A stretch of DNA of 64,000 bases, taken from positions 9,643,001 to 9,707,000 of the forward strand of contig NC_088327.1 in assembly GCF_036884655.1 (NCBI RefSeq). The letters run 5' to 3'. Shown here one piece after another: positions 33,801 to 45,800 of this stretch. The notes under the pieces are model-generated. The model saw nothing but the letters and a program-made list of their open reading frames with translations. It made no database searches and had not been told where the DNA came from. A program made the translations under genes and the position numbers. The first letter of the stretch is position 1. Each line of letters starts with the position of its first letter. Source of the DNA: Musa acuminata AAA Group (lineage: Eukaryota > Streptophyta > Magnoliopsida > Zingiberales > Musaceae).

Positions 33801-36800
33801 TAATAGCTGCAGAAATTAAGGCAGCTATTTTTCTTGAACACATCATTCATCCATCTTTTTGTTCCTTTTCTCAAGGTAGAACATTTAGAATTCCCTTTAC
33901 TCACTGTATGAGTATTTATTGATGTCTCTTTTGTCTAAAGTTGTTTTTCTTACTTTAATATTTACAGTTTCATTCACTGATCCCTCTTGCCTAAAGTGGC
34001 TAAGAATCTGTTACAAACTTGAAGCTGAGAATGGCTGGTTAATACTGCATAAAAAGTCTGTGTGACCCTTCATTAGAATTTAAGCGGTTTGATTTATATT
34101 CAACTCCTATTGGTGGAGGATAACTTTGATGATTTTTATGATTACTCCCATTGTACATCTAGAATCTGAACATTGATATAGATATATGTAGGAAGATAGA
34201 TTTCTTGGGGTAGAACATTTAAGCAAATGAGTAATATATTATTGTTCATTGCTTTTGGACTGAGAATAAGAGCCTGTTGCTTGTTGCCTATCTCTCTGTT
34301 CATGCTTATTTGTAACTTTCTCAATGGTCGGGAAAGATTTTTATGACTGACCCCAAATTGTTGTTCTTACTTCTTACCTTGTACTTCAGAAGCCATTGTG
34401 ATAGATATGAACTATGAAGTATTATAACTAAAGATATGCATTGGGCTTGCAGATCCTCCAGTGCAGGATCGATATTCATGCCCCCCCTCTGTTCACTGGA
34501 GTGATGATGGCCTTGAGAAGGATCTCTACATAGAATCAACCACTGTTACGGTTTTAGCGATGGATGGGAAGAGGCGTTGGTTGGACATTAAGAAACTGGT
34601 AAATTTCACCCAGCTTCAATATTTTCTACTCATGGGTGTGGTTTGAAGTTAGTGTTCCTCTTTCTTAGCTGGTCTCATGCTTGATGGGATGCTTAAAGAA
34701 TAATTTGCATAGGTGTGCAAGCAATATTTTATCTTTTGTTTCATCATTTACTCTTGAGAATATAAGTTCTGTGCAATTCATCTTTTACTCAATCAAACCC
34801 AGTATTATCCCCACATTGGGAAAGGCTGTTTCCTTGAAACCATGATGTCAAAGTGGCAATAGAGCAAGCTTCCCAGTGGCTGATGCTTGTCATTATTTAT
34901 GTTACTCTCACACTCTATCGCATTCTGTTAACCGTCTAACTTGGTCAATTTAATTTGTCTGTTCTTGCTAATAAGTCACTGAAGACTCTTTTGGATGGTT
35001 TCTTCACTGTATGTTTAGGTAATATATATGTATTGCTTAATTAGTGTTTTAACTGCTTTCAGGGTTCAAATGGTAGAGGACACTTCATCTTTGTAACAAA
35101 TCTTGCTCCCTGTTCTGGGGTTAGACTTCACCTGTGGCCTGAGAAGTCGAAAAAATCATTATTAGGTGAACTGCCTGTTAGTAGGAGAACCATTGAGGTG
35201 ACATCAAAGATGGTTCACATTCCTGCAGGACCTGCACCAAGACAGGTACCTATTCTGCTTCATCCTCCGATGAAATTCTATCATGTACAATCTGCATAGA
35301 AACTATTGGTTTTTATTCATTGACAGACAGGTATCTCTATTTTTATTCAATTTTTATCCGAGCATCATGCCATAAATGCAATTCTAGGCTTTTTTTTTTA
35401 ATGATTTAAGGAGGCACTCTTACAGTGGAAAGATCCTCTTTTATGCATCAGATTGAACCAGGAAGCCAGACTGAACAAGCACCTCCATCTGCCTTTCTTC
35501 AGCTAACTCCTGAGGAACTGCATGGTTTTCGATTCTTGACCATTTTAGTCGCTCCACATCCGGTAATACCTTCTTTTCTGTTTTCTTTTCTTTTATTCAG
35601 CTATATGGTAGATCTCAATTGTCACCTCCTATATAAAAAAATGGATTTCTTTTGGAATTCCACATCACTTTCCTGGTCTATCTGCATGAATTTCTGTACA
35701 AAATTTGTGCTCTATGACATGATCTTGCTTCTGCAGATGTAGATATTATTTTCTATTCTGCTTTGTGGTTCCTAAAGCAAATGCATTCTGTAGAGGGGAC
35801 CTAAACTAATGCTCATGTGGGTTAGGCTGTTGCTAGGTTCTCTCTTTTGGCTATATTTATGATGATGATAGCTTATGAAAATGTTGATATGCATAACTAG
35901 TAACAATTCCTAGTTTCCTTATTTAAAAAAACAAGTGATAAACCATACTTTAGATTCTTACCCTTTTTGTAGATTACCTTTCCAGAATTTCATTACACCA
36001 TGTTAATATTTTCTGTATTTCAATTGGTTGTACTAAACTATAAAGTACTATATAAGTTTAAGAATTGAGACATGTCTTTACAGGTCTTTAGCATTGCATG
36101 TATCAGATCTCCCTTTAGAACATTGTGTCTGATAATAAAATAAAAATTACCTCTTTCTATCATCATTGTAATCTATGCAGTAATTCAAACAGTTAAAATC
36201 TGTTTAAGTATAGAGCCTATGACAATTCTATAGAAACTTACAAAACATATGTATACTGTTATATAATGCTACAATTTAACTGTCTAGGAGAAAGATGCTA
36301 CCTTTTGTTTTAAAATCAAGTTAACTGGTAGATTCTTGATCTACATTTATTTTTTGTTGTTGTTCAGACTGTTTCAGGTAGGCCTCCGCCTGCTGCTTCT
36401 ATGGCAGTTGGACAATTCTTCAACCCCGAGGAAGGAGAGAGAAAATTTTCTGCTGCTATGCTTCTTCGGTCTAGCTATGTGCAAGAGGTTCATGCTTAAA
36501 AAGTTATTTGTAGGTTTTTGGTTCACTTACATATTATATAGATGTGGTACTTAAGATGTTCATTCTTTTCCATTTAAGTAAAAACCTTAATCATTTTCCG
36601 GGTGGTTGCAGGAAATGTTGCTTAAGGAGGATCATCCACTTGCTTTCAATTTGTCGTTCTCCATAAGCCTTGGTCTTTTGCCAACTATTTTGTCTCTCAA
36701 GACAACTGGTTGTGGGATAAAGTCTACTGCTGAACAAACTGGAGATGATGAGCAAAGCAGTAAGCTCTATTTGATCCTTCCTTTTCCTTGTTTCTTCCAA

Positions 36801-39800
36801 TCATGTTTAATGTTTGAATTCTGAAGATTTTAACTTTTCTAACTATAAATGATTTCTCTCTTTTTAGTTCTTAACGTCCTAAATCCTAATTGCATATTGT
36901 TTCCCACTTGTCAATGTGTATTTATATTTGAAATGTTGGACTTTAAGAGTTTAGAATCTGTGGTTGATGTAAAGAGCATTGGATGGGTACCATATAAAAT
37001 GACAGCAAAGATGAAGCATAATGTTAGATCTGGCATGAGAGAGCTTATTGATCTTTTTCTCTAAAGATAAGTGAGGTAGGTAATATAATCTTTGTTGCAT
37101 GCATTGATCAAATAAGTTAGAATGATGGGTATGCTTGTCAAAACTTTGAGGGGCCTATTTGCCAAAATCCTTGGAGAATTGTCATAAGATTTTGCATGGG
37201 TGACAAGGAACCTCAAATGAAGAAATCAAAAGCTAGTAAACATTGGAAAAGAAAGTATGAAGAAATTGGTTGCACAAACTAAATAGTGGCAAGACAAGGT
37301 ATCATAAAACCAATCAACACATTCAAAATTGGTGAGAAGGAACCTTGGAGAATTGTCATAAGATTTTGCATGGGTGACAAGGAACCTCAAATGAAGAACT
37401 CAAAGGCTAGGAAAACACTGGAAAAGAAAGTTTGAATAAATTGGTTGCACAGACTAAATATTGGCAAGAATAGGTATCATAAATGATAAAACCAATCAAC
37501 ACATTCAAAATGTACCTTGGTAGAAAGGTATTGGTGCTTGCTGTGCCAACTCAGAGTTGCTGCTGACATATAACTATCAAATTGTGCATTGTATGAGGTT
37601 ATCGGCGTGGCAAACGCTATTCCATGATACTACTTGAAATGCAAAACTGCAAAAATGACAAGTTGACTATATATGGAAATTTAGTATCAAGAAATTGATT
37701 AAGCAATTCCAAGTACACAAGTGTAATATGTCAAGCTAGTCCAATAAAATCAAAATTATATAGATTGTCTTAAAGAATATGGCTCTAATAAATATCCTTA
37801 GGAGTTAGTTACTTGCGCCTCATTAATCATCACAAGAACAAAGCAGTTAACGTAGAACTAATTATTGTTTGGACGTGAAATGATCTGCCATACTACACTT
37901 GAATGATCTAAAGGTGATTGCTGTTGTGATATATAATATAGAAATAATCTGAACTTTAATGTCTCATGTCTATTGAAAAATTGAAATAACATGTTTCTAT
38001 GGAAACTGTAATCCCATTACATTCTTCTGAAACTGACCCGTAGATTCCCAAATAATTAATTCCTAATGACTTAATAATGTCATTGACATAATTTACATCT
38101 TAGTAGGATACATGAGCATAAATTCCATTCAGGTACTGGATATTATGGGGATCAGATCACCCTTGAAAATTTTCAGGATTAATGTGGTCTCTCACAGACC
38201 TGATATGTAAGGCTTATGTGTGGATCCATACATCAGTTGTGTGAGCATTCTCATATGTTCACCTACCTTCAAAACCAATTGTAAAACTACTAGGAAGTTA
38301 ATGCAAAAATCATCTTATTACATTCAAGTCAACCAATAGATGGAGTAAATCAAATTTAATCTTGTGTTGCACTAGTGATGGAAAAAAGCTTCTTTTCATG
38401 TTTTTAAAATTATGGCAACTGAACATATCATGGTGTCACAAGACCAGTTTTGTATCTACGAAAGGATGATTGGAGATTCTACTAAGGAGGAATTATGTGC
38501 CAATATAGTATGAAGCATTAAATGGGAATAAAAGGACTAAGACATGGAGAAGTGAAATATTACATTTTTGACAAGGACAACAACAATAATAAAACCGTAA
38601 TGTCCCAATTATTTGGGATTGGCTAGATCCTTTGCTACCATTAGACTCTGCAAAAATAATATTGAAATCGATTAAGATTTATGTTTATGAAACCTGATTT
38701 TTTTTATGAGTAGATCAATGAAAATTGTATCACACATTTTTAATCAAATATACATCACCATGGACATATACACATCGGAATAATGGGTTGCTAGACTTGT
38801 TATTGAGATTCCCCATGGTTAGGGTGGGAACATATAGAGGCAACATGAAATATAAAAACTACAATTTTTTAACATCTGTCATGTGTTATGACAGACTTAT
38901 TGGAAACTTTGATAGTTTGATTGGTCAGGATGTTTGAGGTTGGTCTTGGCTTCCCGCACCTTGTCTTTTCATAGATAAAAACTACAATTTTTGAACATCT
39001 ATCACATGTTATGACAGACTTATTGGAAATTTTTGATTGGTCAGAATGTTTGAGGTTGGTCTCAGTTTCCAGCAGCAATGCTGTCTTTTCATATATACAC
39101 AACATTTTTTCTCTTTCTATACATGCTTGCTTAAATGTTCAGTCCTCCAGTTACTCATGTTGATTTATTGTTAGCATTTCAGGGTTTTGCAAACTTCGTT
39201 GTTTCCCACCTGTTGCCCTGGCTTGGGATTCGGTATCTGGTCTACATGTCATTCCCAACATGTATACTGAGACTATCACTGTAGATTCATCACCTGCAAT
39301 GTTTGATTCTAGTCCAGAGTCTGACAAAACTATTGTATTTTTGTTGGTAAAGCTCTTTTTTATCTTGTAGTATATATTTGTTGATGATTGTCATGGATTT
39401 GCAATCGATTTCTGAATATATATATCAAAATGTTCGTTCTAAGGTGTATCTTGCATCAACATTATTGCAGGTGGACCCACACTGCTCATATACAATGGGT
39501 ATTTCTGTTTCTTTAACTGCTGCAGCAAGTAGATTTTGTCTTTCATATTCTTCACAGGTGATTGTTTTCTGTGATTCGCTGCTTTTCTTCTGAGCTTACT
39601 GATTTGTAATCTACAATTTTGATCGCCATATAGAAGTTGCACATAATAAGTAACCTTCAAAATTTGGAGAGAGGAAAAGGAATTAGGGAAAAAATGAGAA
39701 ATCTTAATTAGTGATCTTTTCAACCTATCAAACAGAAAAAATAATAATTTCACTTTTGACATTTGCAGGTAAATTTGTCGTCTTCATCAAAGAAAAAGGA

Positions 39801-42800
39801 TAAAATGGTTTAAAATAGGTTCAATTCCCCATCTAAGGGTGTTTATGTCTGCATGCTTTTTTTGTTCTTTCTTCATATGTTTGAAACTAGCTTTACTTCC
39901 ATGGATATGCTTCTCTATATCAAACTTGATCACTAGGCTACTCGACTTTGCAGATTACTGGTTTCATGATAGCGGCTGTGTTTTTTGCTCTGATGCGGCA
40001 AGCACGTGCTTGGGAACTCGATGCATCACTTCCATCCATTTTGTCAGCTTTGGAGTTTAATTTGAGGATGCCACTTCCTTTTCTAATCTTTGCTGTGTTA
40101 CCTGTTTTTGTTTCTTTGCCTGTTCTATTGCTGACAAGGCAACATGTGCCTCCAATTGCAAGCTACATCTCTCTTTCTGTATTGTGCTATTTAGTTGCAA
40201 ATGGATCTGTGATGATATTGATTCTAAGTTCTCAGCTGATCCTCTATGCTGCTGCAACTATACATGTTTACATCAAGAAAAGGTTAGTGTTTTCCGTAGT
40301 TTACAAATAATCTGTTTTCCAATTAATTTAAATTATGCAGTTCTTATAATTCTTTTCCTTTTGTTAAAAAAATGTTCATTTGAACTAGTCTTTGTTGATC
40401 ATTGGATTTGTATCTTCCATCTTCAAAAGGATTTTATTATGCATTCTTTAACACTAAATTAATTGTGCTAAAGCAAAATTTCATGTTTTTGATTAATTTA
40501 ATATGCAACAGTGTGGATGATTTTTTTGTACCAGGAGGTCTCTTGCATGTCTGCACACCATCCAGCAGCTAGGACTAATAATTGTGGCATAACCAAATTT
40601 GTTGACCCTAATACCTTGGGTTGTGTCAAAATTCAGTAGTTTACTCTTAAAAATGTTCTGCCCAAAGAAGTTTAGTTTCTAGAAAAAGATTTTATTATCC
40701 TAAAAGAATAGAAGATCTCTCTTAAGCCAAGGAAAGTTTTGGTTGACTGGAGAAGGAAGTGATTAAAAAGTTCTGGAAGGTATGTGTTAGATGGATTGTT
40801 CACCTTTGCTTTCTAGGAGCTAGAAAAATCAAGAAAGAGAGATTTTTTTTTGATGAATTTTGTTGGATCTAAACAAAATTTTGGGCAAGGAAACTAGAAT
40901 TATGATTGGTGGAGGTTAACATGTGACAAAAATATATAATACGTTGGTGATCAGTCTGATTTGTTCAAACGTCTCTTCTGGATGGCTCTTTTTGTTTCTT
41001 TTTTTCTTCTTTATCCCTCTGTCCTAGTATTTATGTTGTCTTTTTGATAAAAGGGAAGCTCAGGCTTTGCCTATCTTTGCCTCAAAGAAAGACCAAATAG
41101 CAAGTCAATCATATGCTGGTGGGAGTATTGTGCTCTGGGTTATATTAATTAATAAAAGATGCATATGATCAAGTTTTAAATACAGGGTGATATATCGACT
41201 GCTTATATTGCTTGATATCATCAGAAAAATAATAAGATGTTAGATATCAATCAGTACTGTCCTGTATGGTCTATTGGTATATGTTTGAATTGGTATAGAC
41301 TACTTTATACATATTGGTTCATAGAGGTGTTTTTTTTTTCAAATAGAATTATCTTAAATCATCAAATGCTCGTACAAGATGTTTGGAGGTGAAATGCTTC
41401 TCCAAAAGATATTAGTCAAATGTTGTCTTGCAAAGTTTGCTAAAGCATGAGCATAAAAAATTGTGTTGACATGGGATAAAGTTCCAGTCTGTAACATGCA
41501 TGACTTTTGCTAGATGTAGGATGTCTAGAGTTATATTTTTGAACCTCCATGAGTGATGTCAGGTTGTTGCAGAAGCTATATGAGTTGCATAGAGTCTGAT
41601 TTGACCTGTAGAGAGGATAAACTCTTGCTCAAAGCTTTACCTAGTCCTTGGTAGATCATCCAAGTTTCAGCCATTAATGAGGAGGATGTTTTTACGGTGC
41701 AGCAACCAGCAAAAACAATATTGTTGTCTCGATCAAAGATGACGTATCTTGCCCCTGTAAAAGAAGACATAGGAGAGTAAGAGCCATCACAGAAGAGAGA
41801 GTCTGAGTGTTGATTAGTTGTTTGTGTGGGAATGGGGGAAGGAAAATTTTTTCCTTATCCCTCAGGTTTTGGGATAGTAATTGGGGCATCATTGGTTAAG
41901 CCAAGTGCACTGACCGATATATTGGTGGGTTGAAGGTGTTGGTTACGATGTTTGCAATTCATTACAATGCTTCCATAAAAGCCAAAGACAATTTGCTAGA
42001 AGAGAGCAAAAGAGAGAAGTCGAGTGAGGATCTAAATCTTCTCCTTTGTAAAGCCAAGAACCATGAATCAAGTTGTTGAAGAAATTAAGAGGATGAGATG
42101 TTTGGGCTTTACCAGAGATTTTTTGTGAAGACACAATCAAAGAAGATATGCTTGATTGAGTCTTGGCTGGATTGGCAAACCGGACTTGTGAAAATGTAAA
42201 TATGGAGAAAGTGGGATGTCCATTTGGAGGTGGATAGACATTTCTGAAGCTTCCATAGGAAGTTTTTAATCCTAGGGAGTATCAGAAATGCCCACATCAC
42301 CTTCCAGCCCTTCCATCCATTGTCCATTTTTCTAGGGATGTCTTTTAGATAGGCATAAGCACTACGAGCAGAAATATGTCTGAGGGGATGGGGGGTCAAT
42401 AGTCATCACTTGGGATGGCTGGAAGAAAAATATTAAGAATGGAGGTGGCAATGTCAATAGAGAAAATGTGATGAATGAGTTGGGCATTCCATGAGTTGTG
42501 TTCAAGAAGGTCCTAGACAGAAGTGACTGTATCTAAATAGTTGATGTTGATGTAGGTAGACCACTTGGATAAAGGAATATTAATGATCCATGGGTCATTC
42601 CAGAGATGAGTGGTAACACCATTTGATATTAGTGGCATTGAGTGGATTGTAGAGGGATTTCTAACCATAAGATGATTTCTTGGGTAATGAGGAGTTCCAA
42701 GGGTGAAGATGTCCATATTTAGTAGACAAGATTTTGGCCCAAAGACAAACAACATCATTAAGTAGAGAGATGATGCGTTTAGCAGCAATCATGGCTTTGA

Positions 42801-45800
42801 CAAGTTTCAAATCACGAAGACTGAGGTCGCCATCAGCCTTATGATTGGTAATCCTAGTTGATGAGACAAAGGCTGTTGTGATTGGGTTAGTTGTTCTGAA
42901 AGAATTTTCTAGAAATGGTAATGATTCTATTAATATTTTTGTCAGAAACCCAAGTGTTCATGAAGGAATGAAGACGGATGACATTAACAATCGAGTTGAT
43001 AAGGGTGGTTTTCCCAGCTTGAGAGATAAGGTCTTTTTTCCATCCTTGTATTTTTGTTGAGGCATTTGTTAATAATGATGTCTTGGTGCACCTCAGTGAG
43101 TCTGGCGTGGCTGATGCAAGTGCCTAGATAGTTGATGGGCCAACTGCCCTCACCGATGTTGAGAAGGTTTTTGACATGACGCCTAATGTAGACATTGCAA
43201 TTTTTCAAAAAAATATATGCTGGATTTTTTAGTGTTAACCTGAAGGCCTGTGATTCTAGAATGTGTTGAGGGCATTAATAACATTAAGGCAGGATTTATC
43301 AATAGTTCTAAAGGCTTTAATGATGTCATCGGAAAACATCAAATATGTGAGCTTTACACCTTTGATACTGAAAGGAGTAATATGACCGTTGGCTGACAAA
43401 TCATTTAGTATACGAGAAAGGATTTGCTGAGTTATAATAAAGAGTAGAGGGGATATGGGGTTGTCCTTACGAATGCCATGATGACTCTTGAACCAATCAG
43501 TATGGAAATCGTTGATTAGACAAGAGAAACTTGGAGATGAGATGCATGCTTTAACCCATTTGGTAAATTTAGATGGAAAATTAGTTCTAAAGGCGGGATT
43601 TATCAATGGTTCTAAAGGTTATAATGATGTCATCTGCAAACATCAAATATGTGAGCTTTACACCTTTGATATTGAAAGGAGTAATATGACCGTTGGCCAA
43701 CAGATCATTTAGTATACGAGTATGGAAATCGTTGATTAGACAAGAGTAACTCGGAGATGAGATGCATGCTTTAACCCAATCGGTAAATTTAGATGGAAAA
43801 TTAGTTCTAAAGGCAGGATTTATCAATAGTTCTAAAGGTTATAATGATGTCATCTGCAAACATCAAATATGTGAGCTTTACACCTTTGATATTGAAAGGA
43901 GGAATATGACCGTTGGCCGACAAATCATTTAGTATACCAGAAAAGATTTGTTGAGTTATATAATAAAGAGTAGAGGGGATGCGGGGTTGGCCTTATGAAT
44001 TCCATGGTGACTCTTGAGCCAATCGGTATGGAAATCGTTGATTAGACAAGAGTAACTCGGAGATGAGATGCATGCTTTAACCCAATCGGTAAATTTAGAT
44101 GGAAAATTAGTTCTAAAGGCAGGATTTATCAATAGTTCTAAAGGTTATAATGATGTCATCTGCAAACATCAAATATGTGAGCTTTACACCTTTGATATTG
44201 AAAGGAGGAATATGACCGTTGGCCGACAAATCATTTAGTATACCAGAAAAGATTTGTTGAGTTATATAATAAAGAGTAGAGGGGATGCGGGGTTGGCCTT
44301 ATGAATTCCATGGTGACTCTTGAGCCAATCGGTATGGAAATCGTTGATTAGACAAGAGTAACTCGGAGATGAGATGCATGCTTTAACCCAATCGGTAAAT
44401 TTAGATGGAAAATTAGTTCTAAAGGCAGGATTTATCAATAGTTCTAAAGGTTATAATGATGTCATCTGCAAACATCAAATATGTGAGCTTTACACCTTTG
44501 ATATTGAAAGGAGGAATATGACCGTTGGCCGACAAATCATTTAGTATACCAGAAAAGATTTGTTGAGTTATATAATAAAGAGTAGAGGGGATGTGGGGTT
44601 GGCCTTGTGAATTCCATGGTGACTCTTGAGCCAATCGGTATGGAAATCGTTGATTAGACAAGAGTAACTCGGAGATGAGATGCATGCTTTAACCCAATCG
44701 GTAAATTTAGATGGAAAATTCATTTTGGACATGGCAAAAAGGATGCCATCCCAGAAGATAGGTCAATCTTGAGCAAAATCAAAGAATTACGACCTTTGGA
44801 GTTGTACATTGCGTGAGCTAACTCATGAGCCACAACAATGCTATTGTGTATGGAACGACCCAGAAGGAAGGCTGAATCTGTTAATGATATTGGGAAGGAT
44901 ATTTCTGATTCTATTAGCAAGAGTTTTGGTAAGAATCTAGTAGAGAACAATACATAGAGCAATAGGTTTGTAGTTCGTGATGGCTTTTGTATTGGACTTT
45001 TTAGGGATGAAGATTAGATTGGTTTTGTTCCAACTAGGAGGCAGAAGATTGAAAGTCATTGAATGCTTTAGTGATAGAAGAGGCAAGCAAGTCCCAATAA
45101 TGTTTGAAAAATTCAATAGTGAACCCATCAAGCACAAGACTTTTACCAAGTCCCACAGAAGTGCACCATGTGTCTCAGATGTGGTGAAAGATGTTGTGAT
45201 AAGAGTCATGGTTGGAATCAGGAATTTTTTGAAATTGAAGCCAATTGGTCATGATTGGGATTTGAGTTATCCAAATTGAGTTATCCAATAATGTTTGAAA
45301 AATTCAATAGTGAACCCATCAAGCACAAGACTTTTACCAAGTCCCACAGAAGTGCACCATGTGTCTCAGATGTGGTGAAAGATGTTGTGATAAGAGTCAT
45401 GGTTGGAATCAGGAATTTTTTGAAATTGAAGCCAATTGGTCATGATTGGGATTTGAGTTATCCAAATTGACTGCCCATAGATTTGAATACCAATGAAGGA
45501 AGCATGAACTATTTGGTGATGATGTCACCAGAGTCAAGTTTAATCGAGTGAATGAGATTTTTACATCTTCTGTGCTTGACAAGGGAATGAAAATATTTGG
45601 TATTCTTGTCATTGTTCTCGATCCAATTGGTTTTGGCCTTGGTCCACATTTAAGGTGCACCTGAGACTGAGAGTGCCATGCTCTTGTTGGTGAGAATTTG
45701 GAGTTCAATTAGATCTCTCTCATTCAGAGGATGGGACTTGTTTCGAGATTCAAGGTCAGTGATAGTGGCTAAGGTGTTCTTGAGTTTAGTTTCGATGTTC

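Noticed and set aside
44977..45470. Plus-strand repeated frame containing KSHRSAPCVSDVVKDVV
   Set aside because: It is the antisense shadow of the LINE reverse-transcriptase region, doubled by the 191-bp duplication.
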